Assembly: GCA_000697335.1 (NCBI GenBank)
Contig: JNEM01016304.1
Coordinates: 1-13,226, forward strand
Reading direction: 5' to 3'
DNA: 13,226 nt
Source: Conidiobolus incongruus B7586
Taxonomy: Eukaryota; Entomophthoromycota; Entomophthoromycetes; Entomophthorales; Conidiobolaceae
In this document: one piece after another, positions 1 through 10,324 of the stretch
Layout: each line of letters opens with the position of its first letter
How positions within the stretch are numbered: the stretch's first letter is position 1
Notes under the pieces: generated by a model
The model's input: the letters and a program-made list of their open reading frames with translations, nothing else
The model's database searches: none
What the model was told of the DNA's origin: nothing
Position numbers and translations under genes: made by a program

Positions 1-140
1 TAAAGCTATAATATATAATTAAGATATATTATTTAATATTAAATAAATATATTTAGATATATTTAGTAAATTATTAGCAAAAATATTAACCATTAATATT
101 TAACTAAGATAAGTTATAAATTTGTGGGTTTTTAAGATAA
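1..140 (+). repeat. Left terminal inverted repeat of Tc1 element (partial)
   Basis: Positions 79-133 pair with the reverse complement of 1274-1328 over about 55 bases without a gap. The best-kept core is AGTTATAAATTTGT near 113-126, followed by a GGTTTTT run. Pairing continues more weakly outward, with a small length difference, to about base 15, which pairs with about 1397. The outermost part lies before the window starts. Low complexity makes the outer alignment uncertain. Confidence 0.7.
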
Positions 141-242
141 AAGGATATATTTAACAATATATAATCATATCTTTTTTCTCTCTTTGCTATTATTTTATAT
201 AATATTTTATAGATATATTAAATTTTTTTTATTAGTATCATT

Positions 243-1259
243 ATACCTAAATCCCTCTCTAAAAAAATCTACTTGTGCATTAATCAACTTTATAAAAAAG
301 GTAAATCAACTTATGATATTGCTAGAATTACTAGTGTTAACTAGTCTACTATAATTAAGGTTGTTAAGAATAACAATAAAAAAACATTTAAACTTAAACT
401 TAAGTGTGCTAGGATTATAGATGAACATGATAAGAAGTATATCTGTAGGTTGGTTAGTACAGGTAAATGTGGTACTATTGTAGAAATACAGCAGGAACTA
501 TAAGACTATACAAGAATATTAGTTAGCACTAATATTATTATACATGTTTTATATCAGCATAGATACTACTCACACCTTAAGAAAAAACACCCTTAACTAA
601 AGAAATCCCATTATAAAGCTAGGCAAGAGTTTAAATGTTGCTACTAATATTAAATTGAAACTAATTAGAGTAAGGTTATTTAGTCTGATGAAACAAAAAT
701 ATACCTTAGTAGATTTGATAGAAAAGCTAGATGCTTCAGAAAAGATGTAGAACTACTTTGTAACCATCATGTTAATTTTACCCAAAAGTATAGTGATAGG
801 TCAATTATTGTTTAGGGATATATGTTGTCTTTAAGTGTAAAGTATCTTTATAAAGTTAATAGGGGAATTAATGTGGAAATGTACTAAAGTATTCTAAACA
901 ATAAATTAAAAAAAACCATTGAATAGTATAGGTTAAACAAATCTAATGTTATTTTCTAGCAAGATAATACCTCTTGCTATACTATAGCTTCTATTACCAA
1001 ATAGCTTAAAAATAACAAGATAACAGTTATGAAGTGGCTTCTTTAATCTCCTAACTTTAATCTAATTAAATAACTTTGGGATTAGTTAAAAAAAGTTATT
1101 AAAGCTTTCCCCCCAACAAAAAATTTAGATCAACTTTAGGAATATGTTCAAGAAGCATAGAACAAGATTAACCCTTCTTAGTGTAAGAAGTTAGTTGATT
1201 CTATACCCCACAAACTTAAAGAGATTAGAAAAGCTAAAGGTAGATACACTAGGTTTTAA
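243..1259 (+). pseudogene. Tc1-family DDE transposase pseudogene, 338 codons, 18 in-frame stops
   Basis: This is a remnant of a cut-and-paste transposase, which binds the terminal repeats and moves the element into TA sites. One reading frame runs without any frameshift from an ATA at 243 (in the place of the expected start codon, probably once ATG) to TAA at 1257, close to the ~340-residue family length. An N-terminal helix-turn-helix region (about residues 18-40, KGKSTYDIA) is followed by a second DNA-binding segment with NIIIHVLYQHRYYS. The DDE core shows SDET (Asp at codon 149), QDN (Asp at codon 241) and an SPNFNLI block, with LWD just after it. The third acidic position (codon 276) lies 35 residues after the second, which is DD34E spacing, but now reads Lys. 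The 18 internal stops are all TAA or TAG and never TGA. Most sit where Gln is plausible; two sit at usually conserved Trp positions (before SDE and in VxG). This is what C-to-T and G-to-A decay gives. Confidence 0.88.
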
Positions 1260-1267
1260 TTTTTTTT

Positions 1268-1488
1268 ATCACCAAAAACCTACAAATTTATAACTCATCT
1301 TAGGTAAAATTTAAGGATTTATATTTTAACTAATTAATAGCTAAATATCATCATTTAATGATATATATAACTAATAAATATAATAGATTTTAATTATTTA
1401 ATTTAGGTTTATTTTATTAAATATTAATTAAGTTATTAGTAAAAATATAGGTGTTTTTGATTTTATAACTTACTTTTATGGGTCAGTG
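1268..1488 (-). repeat. Right terminal inverted repeat of Tc1 element (~220 bp)
   Basis: This is the reverse complement of the left repeat. The inner block (1274-1328) matches the left inner block well. Near the outer tip, the opposite strand of about 1459-1477 carries TAAGTTATAAA, which also occurs in the left inner block (112-122) and, with one or two changes, in the inner block of this repeat. A short motif present at both the inner and outer ends of a ~220-bp repeat recalls the IR/DR layout of some Tc1-family elements such as Sleeping Beauty, where each repeat holds two transposase-binding sites. That reading is an inference. Confidence 0.65.
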
Positions 1489-1490
1489 TA
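1489..1490. repeat. TA target dinucleotide at Tc1 right end
   Basis: TA directly follows the transposon terminus and is followed by sequence matching the gypsy family (equivalent to copy C near 8612). The partner TA is outside the window. This junction shows that Tc1 landed in copy A. Confidence 0.6.
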
Positions 1491-4400
1491 TAATAAGTGT
1501 TCAATAATTTTAAATTTTTTAATATATTATAGTTAGTTTTTAATAGTTTAAAAAGTTCTTCTTTGATTAAAATAAAGAAATCATTATTTAATAATATTTT
1601 TTACAATAATTTAATAAATTTTTAATTTTTTTTAATAAAAATCATTAAGTTAATTTTTGCTAGGTTTTTATAATTAAAATAAAAAGATAAATATGTAAGA
1701 TTTTTTAACAAAGTATCTATAATATAATTTTATTAAATTAAGAAATATCAGATAAAAAAATATACTTAGATAATTTTAATCTATTTAATTTATTTTTTTA
1801 ATAAATACTTTTGAGTATTTAAATAGATAAGTGATTTAAAACCTATAAATGTTAAGAAAAGATTATAAAATAAGAAATATAAATGATTTTTAATTATATC
1901 TATTAAAATAAAGAGTTTTTATTTATAAATTAGGTATTTTAATTTAATTGGTTTTATTTTTTTAATTAAAATATTATTAAATTTAAGATAATATTTATAA
2001 AGTTAAACTTAATTTATTTTTATTTATTATTTAATTTTATAGTTAAAAGGTAAATATAAATTAAATTTAAATTAAGTTAATTATCTATTAATTATTAAAG
2101 AATTAAAGTCAATAAAAATAATAATAGGTAATTTAAAATCAAAAATAAATATAGTAAAAGTATTAATAATTTAAAAAATTAAAATATTTATTTAAAAAAT
2201 ATATAATAGGGTTTATTAAAAAGGGAGTTTTTTCTCAAGAGAATAATTAAAAAGATTATAAGTTCAACAAAAAAAAATCAATGAAATCTTTAAAATAATT
2301 TAATAATTTGGGTATAAATATAAGTTAATTTTTGTTTATAAATATAGTAAAAGCTTTTATACCATTGAGTTTAATTAAATTAATGTTAATTTTTTAAGAA
2401 AAAATAATATAACTATAGAAAAATATAGAAGAAACATTAAAAATATATTTTGATAGTTTTAAAGGTAATTTATATTTTTAAATAATTTATTAAACTTAAT
2501 TAATATATTAAATATATTTTTCTTTATTTTTTAAATAAATTAAGATATTATTAAAATAAATAATAATAAAGGTATCAAAGATAAAATTAAAAAAAAATTA
2601 ATAAATTAAATAAAAATTACAAATATATTATATAAACTTTAGTTTATAATAATAAATTTATAATAGCTTAATTAAGTATTGAAAATAATTAAAAAAATAG
2701 AATTTTCTATAATTTTAATATTATAATAACTATTTCTAACATTTAATTTAATGAATATAATTAATTTAAGTAATTTATCTTAAATATTATATAGGTTTAA
2801 TAATAAAGTTTTATCTTTGATAATTTTAAAATTTAAAACAAAATTATTAATATATAGTTTTTAACCACCATTAACCTTTTGTATAAAAAGAATTAGTGAT
2901 TTTTATAATGAGGAAAAAAGTTTAATATATTTATTTTTAAGTAATTTTTAGATTTTTTCTTTTAAAGTTTAATATTATTTAGGGGATAAATAATAAGTAA
3001 GTTTTAAATATAGTTGTATATTTAAGAGAAATTTAATTTTATGTTTAATATTATATTTAAAAAGTAATCTATTTATAAATTCCAAAACATTAATGAATTA
3101 ATTTACTATATTATATAAAAAGTAGTTATTAGTTATAACTTTATTAAAATTAACAGATAAAATACTAATAGATAAATAATAAACAAATATATATCTTTAT
3201 AAATTATTAAAGTTTTTAATTAATTTTTTACATTGATTTTTACTTATAGTAATAAAATTAATTAATATAATTATAAAGTTAAGATTAAGTAAAATATTTA
3301 GTAGTTTTATAATAAAGTAATATAGATTTTTGAAAATTAATTCTATTGATTTTTTGTAAAATATAAAAGAAATAGATTTGTAACATTTTAGAACAATACT
3401 TATAGATAAAAAACTATAATATTTAAATTAATTTTAACCTATTATAAAATTATAATTAATATTACTAATTAGGAGTTTAATATATTTAAACTAATTAAAA
3501 AATAGTGTTAGGTATTTAAATATAATATTAAATACCTTTTCCATTAAATTATTAGTATATTTAATTATTATGTTATTTTTTAAATAGGTATAGATAATTT
3601 TAAAATAATAAAAGAAAAGATAATATAACCTAAATAATTAAACTTAATCAAAAGATTAAAAAGTGTATTTATAAAATATCTAGTTAAAACAAATAATAAG
3701 GTGATAATTAAAGGTAAAAATTTATAAAATAAATTAGTTATTAAAATATTTCTAGTTTTTAATAGTTTAATAAGTTAAATCTCTTTAGTATATATAATTT
3801 AATTTATAAAATTATTAGTTTATTAAAACTTTTGTTGATTAAATTAAAATCTGGTAATTGATTATAAAAAAAGTGATTTTAAGATTATATTAATATTATT
3901 TAAATTTAATTTATGGTTGGTAGATTAAAATTATTATAAATTAAATAGATATTGTTTTTTTAAGGGATATTTATTAATTTTATAATTAACTTAGGTTTTT
4001 TAATAGTAGTAGTAACTTTTATTTATTCTTAAATAAGCTTTAATTTCTTTATTAAAGATATTCTTATAAAACTTTAAAATAGAAATATTTATCATTTCAG
4101 ATTTAAATAAATTAAAGTAAGTTTTAAAAGATTAATTCTTAAGATAAAAAATTTAGTTATAGAGTAAAAGATATTATTAATCACAATTATTATATCACAA
4201 ATATTAAAAAAACCATATTATCAAAATATTCCTTATTAACTAATTAAAGTTTTATTTAAAAATTAAAACCTTATAATAATTTATAGATTAATGCTTTTTT
4301 AGTGATATTTAATATATTTAGACATATCCCACTAAATTTCTTAATTAATTACTTTATAGAAGTTTTTATTTAAGTTAAAAAAACTTTGCTTTTATTAATC

Positions 4401-5006
4401 AAGTTTAATCTTTTGAATAATACTTTTTTTAAGGGTTTTTTTAACACTTTAAAAGTTTATATTTTTATAGTAAGTTATCCTCCTAAAGATTCTTTAGGAT
4501 TAAATTTATAATAGGTTAATTACTAAGTATAAATAGATTTTTCTAAAAAAATATAGTTAATTTAAAGATATTTTTTAAATTTTCATAAAAAATCAAATTA
4601 ATATAATTTTTTATATTTTTAAGATCATTTTTAAGCTTATAGAAGTTTTTAAAACTATTATAAATAGTTAATTTATTTTTTAAAATATTAAGTAAATAAT
4701 TTACTATGTTAACAATAGTGAAATAATTGGTTTATTACATTTAAGCTTTTTAAGTTATATTTTTCTTAACCAAAAGTTATTTAATAAAGTTTCTTAGAAA
4801 GCAATAAACTTTTAAAGATTAAAATCTTAAATTTAGTAATTAAACTATTATATTCATTAAAGTAATATAGTGGTATCTTTTTTTTAATCGTTTTATAATA
4901 TATTATATTAAATTTAAATAAAATAAATTATAAATAAGATTTAAAATAGTAATAAATAGATTTAATGCAAATAATTATTAGTTCTTAATAGGTTTTTAGT
5001 AGTTTT

Positions 5007-5019
5007 ATAGCTGTTACTA
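5007..5019 (-). other. Copy A primer binding site region (decayed)
   Basis: It lies directly inside the LTR, at the position equivalent to the TGGTAGC primer site of copy C. It is recognised only by comparison with copy C. Confidence 0.45.
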
Positions 5020-5421
5020 TATAAGTGTAATAGTAAAATACTAATATAGTATAGAAGAAAACTTTAACATAAAAATAATATGATATAAAATAAAATACTA
5101 TAATATAATTATAATATATAAATATAAATAAAGTTTAATTAAATTTTAAATTAGAATGGGTCATTAATATATTGAGATTTATATTAGGTAATGTTAATAT
5201 ATCATAATATTAATAGGACATAGTTTTAATATCAGAAATAATCAAAAAGATAAGAAATAGTAAAAATTAACAGTAAAAAAGAAAAATCTAGTTTATTAAA
5301 TAATTCAATAATATTTATATAATTAATTTAGTTATAAAAATATAAATACATTATATAATATATAGTTAATTGAATTATATAAAAATATTTATAAGAATCT
5401 AAAAGAACTAGTCTTTTAATA
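5020..5421 (-). repeat. Copy A LTR (5' LTR), 402 bp
   Basis: This matches both LTRs of copy C throughout its length. It starts with TATAAG on the + strand and ends with TTTTAATA, where copy C has CTTAACA. On the element's own strand the copy C LTR would begin TGTTAAG and end in TTATA (presumably once TTACA), the usual TG...CA form. Copy A shows the same ends with extra C-to-T and G-to-A changes. Five bases after it, ATTTT (5422-5426), are the candidate target duplication; the other copy is off-window. Confidence 0.8.
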
Positions 5422-6843
5422 ATTTTTTTAACTAATTTTTTAAGAAAACACTTTTTTTTAATAAACTTTACTATATACTTTCTATATAGATGTTTTAATT
5501 TTTTATATTATTAATGTTCTTATCTTATTTATTTTTAATCTCAAATGATTTATTATTATTTTTATAAATTTTAATTTTTTTAAAATTAGTAAATAGTTAA
5601 TCTAATTTAAAATTTATTTATATTTTACCTTTTAACTAAAAGATAAAATAATAAATAAAGCAAAATAAATTATGTTTAACTTTATAAATATTATCATAAA
5701 ACCAAAAATAATTTAATTAAAAAAACTAGTTAAATTAAAATATCTAGTTTAAAAATAAAAATATTTTGTTTTAGTTAAAATAATCAAAAATCACTTATAT
5801 TTCTTATTTTATAATCTTTTCTTAATATTTATAAACCATAAATTATTTATTTATTAAGATACTTAAAAGTATTTATTAAGAAAATAAATTAAATAAATTA
5901 AAACTATTTAAATGATTTTTTAATCTAATATCTTTTTAATTAATAAAATTATATTATAAATATTTTATTAAAAAACTTTATATATTTATTTTATTATTTT
6001 TATTACAAAAATTCAATAAGAATTAACTTAATAATTATTAATAAAGGAAATAAAAAATTTATTAAATTATTTTAAAAAATACTATTAGATGATGATTTCT
6101 TTAATTTAATTAAAGAAAAACTCTTTAAATTATTAGAAAACTTGTTAAAATATGCTAAAAGTTTTAAAATTATAGATAACTTAATATATTATAATAATTA
6201 TTAATATATTCTTAATATTTTTAAGATTTAATAAATAATAGTTAGTTAATATTATAATTTACTTATCAAAAGATATTAAAACTAATAAAAAACTTTAAAA
6301 AAATTAATATAAAATATTATTAAGTTTTCTAAATTAAATTAATTTAGAAATATATTAATATTTATAATATATGTTAAAATATTGAAAATAATACCTAATT
6401 AAAATTTAATAAACTTATTCCCCTATTAATTTTAAATAAAACTTAATAATAAATTTAACTTAATTTTATAAAAACTTCTAGATCAACAAATGGTTATAAT
6501 AATTTACTAATTGTTATTAATTTATTTTTTAAATATATTTATCTTATTCTTTATTTCAACTATATTATAATTAAAAATATAATATAATTATTATTTTTAA
6601 TATATTTATTTATTATAAAATTCTACAAACTATTATATTAAATTAAAATATATAATTTAACAATAGATTTTAAAAGTCACTATTATTTCCCTTATTATTA
6701 ATCTAACTATATTTATTACTAATTATTAAATTAATAAACTTATTGAAAAAATTATTAAAATCTTAAAGTAAATAATTAAAGCTTATATTAATATTAATTA
6801 ATTAAATTAAAATATTTATATTTATTAATTTTAATATTTATTT
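5422..6843 (+). mobile_element. Copy B, left piece: gypsy fossil, RNase H to mid-integrase
   Basis: The + strand here matches the reverse complement of copy C from about 9384 back to about 7967, so this relative runs opposite to copies A and C. About 5422-5950 corresponds to RNase H, and 6150-6843 to most of the integrase. It begins exactly where the copy A LTR ends and stops exactly where the copy C LTR begins. The Gag-to-RT part is absent because copy A lies there; it should resume left of copy A, outside the window. It is heavily broken and among the most A+T-rich parts of the window. Confidence 0.82.
6839..6843. repeat. Copy C target-site duplication, left (TATTT)
   Basis: TATTT lies directly outside the left LTR and is identical to 12556-12560. 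Five bases is the usual duplication for Ty3/gypsy integrase. Copy B sequence runs up to it. Confidence 0.85.
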
Positions 6844-7242
6844 TATAAGCATAGTGGTAGTTAAACTAATATAGTGTAGAAGAAGACTTAATATAAAAGT
6901 AGTGTGGTGTAGAATGTGGTAATATAATGTAGCTGTAGTGTGCAAGTGTAAACAAAGTTTAATTAAGCTTCAAACTAGGATGAGTCACTGATATATTAAG
7001 ATTTATATTAGGTAGTGCCAATATCCTATAATATCAATAGAATATAGTCTCAATTTTAGAAATAGTGTAAAAGTAAAAAATAGTAAGAATTGAGAAGAAA
7101 AAGAAGAACCTAGTTTATTAGATAATTTAATACTATTTATACAATTAATTTAACTATATAAGTATAAATTAATCATATAATTTATAGTTAATTGGATTAT
7201 ATGAAAGTATATATAAGAATTTAAAGAACTAGTCTCTTAACA
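6844..7242 (-). repeat. Copy C 3' LTR, 399 bp
   Basis: This matches 12158-12555 over its whole length. I count about 22 substitutions, all of them transitions, and one single-base length difference, which is about 94% identity. It ends with CTTAACA at 7242, directly followed by the polypurine tract. Confidence 0.9.
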
Positions 7243-7251
7243 CTCCCCTAG
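7243..7251 (-). other. Polypurine tract of copy C
   Basis: On the element strand CTAGGGGAG abuts the TG of the 3' LTR. This is the expected place and composition for the primer of plus-strand DNA synthesis, and it is one of the few G-runs in the window. Confidence 0.75.
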
Positions 7252-7289
7252 TAGGTTTCTTAGAAAAGACACACTCCCTAATTTTTTGC

Positions 7290-7440
7290 AAATAGGTATA
7301 ATAGGCTAAGGTATTCTTAATATTTTCTAGAGGTTCTTATGTAGCTTCTTTAATAGGATAACCCATCCATTTTACATAAAAATAAAGCTTATTCCTAACA
7401 GATTTAGATTTAATTATGTAATCAACATAGTATTCTTCTT
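7290..7440 (-). pseudogene. Integrase C-terminal chromodomain of copy C (fossil)
   Basis: On the - strand the translation shows VDYIIKSKSV, then KLYFYVKWMGYP, then EPLENIKNT. This is the classic chromodomain pattern (V-x-x-I-L, Y-x-V-K-W-x-G-Y, W-E-P-x-x-N-L). It lies at the very end of pol, some 40 bp before the polypurine tract, as in chromoviruses. In this group the domain reads heterochromatin marks such as H3K9 methylation and steers integration there. It identifies the element as a chromovirus; the domain itself is not intact. Confidence 0.85.
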
Positions 7441-7699
7441 CTCCTTCTTAATTAATAATTAGATCTAGTTTTAGGGTTTTTAATCAATTAAGAAAAGTGT
7501 TAAAATCTTCAAAGTATGGTTTAATTTTAGATATGTGAAAGGTAGGGTTGATCCTCAAAGTTAAAGGTAATTCCAAGGTAATATTTTCAAAATTTGAATC
7601 AATAGATTAAATTTTATAGGGACTATAATATAATAGTAAGTATTTGGGATTTAAGCTAGATTTAAGTAGGGTAGGTTTAAAGGCAGATTGTTCTAAGTA

Positions 7700-8640
7700 T
7701 ACAAACATACCAGTTTTATATTTAAGAGGGTTTCTAGATAACTTTAAGTATTGTTGTTCTATGATCTTTTAATTTTCTTCTAAGTTAAATTTGACAAAGG
7801 AATTAATATGTTTGATATTAGATTGAAATTCAACAATGTTTAAAGGTAAGTTGATTTGAAGTTTTAGAGTAATTATTAAGTTAGGATGTTTATTATAATT
7901 AATGAAATAAAAGCTAAAACCTGTTGATTTATTGATAAAGGTGTTGAATGAATATTAAAGTTAGTAGATATAGGCATCCTAATTTAATTGATTAGTGTTA
8001 ATATAGGCTCTAATCATTTACTTTAAGGTTTTAATAGTTCTTTCAACAAGTTTATTGGTTTAGTGATAATTGGTAGTAGATATAGCTAGGTTAATCTTAT
8101 AGGAAAAAGATAGTAACTTCTAGAATTAAGAGTTGAATTGTGTGTTTCTATTAGATATAATAGTTTGTAGAATTCTATAGTGGGTAAAAATATTAGAGAA
8201 TAACAATTGTGTAATATCTTTAGCTATAAAAGTTTTGAAACAAGGAATAAAATAAATATATTTAAAAAATGAATCAATTACAATTAATAAGTTATTATAA
8301 CTATTTGTTGATTTAGGGATTTCTATGAAATCAAGTTGGATTTGTTGTTAAGTTTTATTAGGGACTTGTAGGGGAATAAGTTTACTATATTTTAGTTGAG
8401 TATTATATTTAGTTCTTTAACATATATCATAGGTATTAGTGTATTTCTAAATTAATTTAACTAGGGAAAGCTAGTAATACTTTGTTTTAATTCTCTCAGC
8501 AGTTTTTAACTAGTTTTGATGTCCTCTAACAGGTAAGTTATAGCACTCATCAAATATTATTTGTTAAATCTTAAGAATGTTAGGAATATATAGACAATTA
8601 TTATAATATAGTAAGTTATTGATAATTTTAAATCTTTTAA
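7700..8640 (-). pseudogene. Integrase region of copy C (fossil)
   Basis: This is the remnant of the enzyme that inserts the cDNA. On the - strand the zinc-binding part shows RGHQN near 8535 and ICQRTK near 8410, followed by the catalytic core with LDFIEIPKSTNSYN near 8310-8345, SNRNTQFNS near 8150 and NKLVERTIKTLK near 8030-8060. These match the DDE core landmarks of gypsy integrases in order. The region is broken. In copy B this same domain is the one split by copy C. Confidence 0.85.
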
Positions 8641-8879
8641 CATATTTTAATTAGCTTTCTAATAGTTTAAAGAGTTCTTCTTTAACTAAAATAAAGAAAT
8701 TATTATTTGGTAGTGTTTCTTAAAGTAGTTTAATAAATTCTTTATTTCCTTCATTAATAATCATTGAGTTAATATTTGCTGGATTTTTATAATTAGAACA
8801 AAAGGGTAGGTATGTAAGATTTCTTAACAAAGTATCTACAACATAGTTTTATTAACTTAAGAGATATTAAATAAAAAAA

Positions 8880-9480
8880 AGGTAAGTTTAGATAGTTTTA
8901 ATCTATTTAATTTGTTTTCTTGATAAATACTTCTAAGTATTTAAGTAGATAAGTGATTTGTGATTTGTAAGTGTTAAGAAAAGTTTGCAGGATAAGAAAT
9001 ATAAGTGATTTTTAATCATTTCTACTAAAGCAAAGAGTTTTTATTTATAGACTAGGTATTTTAATTCAGCTAGTTTTATTTTTCTTAACCAGAATTTTAT
9101 TGGTTTTAAAGTAACATTTATAAGGTTAAACTCAACTTGTTCTCTTTTATTTATTATTTTATCTTATAGTTATAGGGTAAAATATAAATTAAATTCAAAC
9201 TAGGTTAACTATCTATTAATTATAAAAGAATTAAAGTTAGTAAAAATAATGGTATGTAATTTTAAATTAAAGATAAATAAAGCAAAAGCATTAGTAATAT
9301 AGAAAATTAAAGTATTTATGCAGAAAGTGTATAGTGGGGTTTATTCAAAAAAAGAGTCTTTCTTTAAGAGATTAGTAAGAAAAACAACAAGTTTAGTAAA
9401 AGAATCAATGAAATCTTTAAAGTAATTCAATAATCTAAGTATAAACATAAGTTGATCTTTGATTATAAGTATAATAAAGG
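8880..9480 (-). pseudogene. RNase H region of copy C (fossil)
   Basis: This follows RT without a gap. The tail is recognisable on the - strand: a KLFALVEMIKNHLYFL segment and TNHKSLIYL near 8950-9050, which correspond to the ELLAIV...HWRHYL...TDHKSLKYL landmarks of gypsy RNase H. The region is broken. Equivalents are copy A about 1740-2350 and copy B about 5422-5950 (opposite strand). Confidence 0.8.
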
Positions 9481-9539
9481 CTTTAACACCATTGAGTTTA
9501 GTTAGATCAATATTAATTCCTTAAGAGGAAACAATATAA

Positions 9540-10140
9540 CCATAGAAAAAAACAGAAGAAGCACCAAAGATATATTTTGATAGTTTTAAAGGTAATTTAT
9601 GTTTTTGAATAATTTGTAAAATTTAATTAACATGTTAAATATATTCTTCTTTAGTTTTTGAATAGATTAAGATATTATCAAAGTAAGTGATAACAAAGTT
9701 ATTAAAGATAAAGTTGAAAAGGGAATTGATAAATTAAGTGAAAGTTACAAGGGTATTACACAATTTAAAGTTTATAACAGTAAATTTATAGTGGCTTAAA
9801 AAAGTATTGAAAGTAGTTAAAGGGATAGAATTTTCTTTAACTTTAATGTTGTAATATCTATTCTTAACATCTAGTTTAGTAAATATAGTTGATTTAAGTA
9901 GTTTATCCTTAACATCATGTAGGTTTAGTAATAAAGTTTTATCCTTGATAGTTTTAAAGTTTAAAACATAGTTATCAATATATAGTCTCTAACCACTATT
10001 AGCTTTTTATACAAAGAGGATTAGAGATTTTTATAGTGAGGAAAAAGGTTTAATATACCTATTTTCAAGTAGTTTTTGGATTTCTTTTTTTAAAGTTTGG
10101 TATTGTTCAAGAGATAAATGGTAAGTAAACCTTAAGTATA
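9540..10140 (-). pseudogene. Reverse transcriptase region of copy C (fossil)
   Basis: Translation of the - strand gives a recognisable Ty3/gypsy RT series. It has an entry segment (LSLEQYQTLKKEIQKLLE) near 10110, a TIKDKTLL block near 9940, an FTKLDV block near 9880, and the catalytic loop neighbourhood (TYF...ILIYS) around 9660-9700. The order and spacing match the family. The region is interrupted several times and non-functional. The copy A equivalent is at about 2400-3010. Confidence 0.85.
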
Positions 10141-10324
10141 ATTGTGTACCAGGGATTAGTTTAATTTTGTGTTTAATATTATATTTAAGTGGTAATTTAT
10201 TCACAGGTTTAAAAACATTAGCAAATTAACTTACTATATTATATAAGAAGTGGTTATTAGATATAACTTTATTAAAATCAACAGATGAAGTGCTAATAGA
10301 TGAATAATAAACAAATATATATCC

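Larger units (their letters stand above)
1..1488 (+). mobile_element. Tc1/mariner-type DNA transposon (DD34E), left tip off-window, inactive
   Basis: A Tc1-like element consists of a transposase frame at 243-1259 between long terminal inverted repeats. The right end is read as CAGTG at 1484-1488 followed by TA at 1489-1490, the duplicated target dinucleotide expected for Tc1/mariner; on the opposite strand this end reads CACTGACCCAT, a plausible Tc1-type terminus. Sequence matching copy A of the gypsy element resumes at about 1489, which independently places the boundary. The right repeat pairs with the left repeat so that the left tip should lie some 70-80 bp before base 1. The transposase carries many stops, so the element is inactive by itself. 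Confidence is high for the family and right end, moderate for the position of the left end. Confidence 0.85.
1489..5421 (-). mobile_element. Copy A: decayed Ty3/gypsy chromovirus fossil, 5' LTR through RNase H
   Basis: This stretch aligns nearly end to end, on the same strand, with copy C from about 8612 to 12555 (3933 versus about 3944 bp). By that alignment it holds, in element order from the right, an LTR at 5020-5421, a primer-binding region, Gag (about 4960-3950), a CCHC zinc-knuckle trace near 3990-4020, protease (about 3700-3420), RT (about 3010-2400), RNase H (about 2350-1740) and the start of the integrase-side linker. The Tc1 element ends the alignment at 1489; the integrase part and second LTR should lie beyond the left edge of the window. 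It is broken many times over, more A+T-rich than copy C, and probably older or more heavily mutated. Its right end abuts copy B, so A appears to have inserted into B. Confidence 0.82.

Noticed and set aside
40-72. Short tandem ATATATTTAG-like repeat near the left edge
   Set aside because: Only about two units in sequence of very low complexity, lying inside the left terminal repeat of the transposon; expected by chance at this composition.
243-1259. Stop-codon reassignment (UAA/UAG read as glutamine), since many stops sit at plausible Gln sites and none is TGA
   Set aside because: At least two TAG codons stand at conserved Trp positions (before SDE and in the VWG motif), the start position reads ATA, and the third catalytic acid is changed to Lys. 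G-to-A and C-to-T decay explains all of these together; recoding does not.
1380-1488. A unique spacer between the transposon and copy A
   Set aside because: The tip CAGTG followed by TA, and outward pairing with the start of the window, show that this is the outer part of the right inverted repeat.
5422-6843. An unrelated A+T-rich intergenic region or second family between two gypsy elements
   Set aside because: Read on the other strand it aligns with copy C from about 9384 to 7967, and it continues after copy C at 12556, so it is one interrupted copy.
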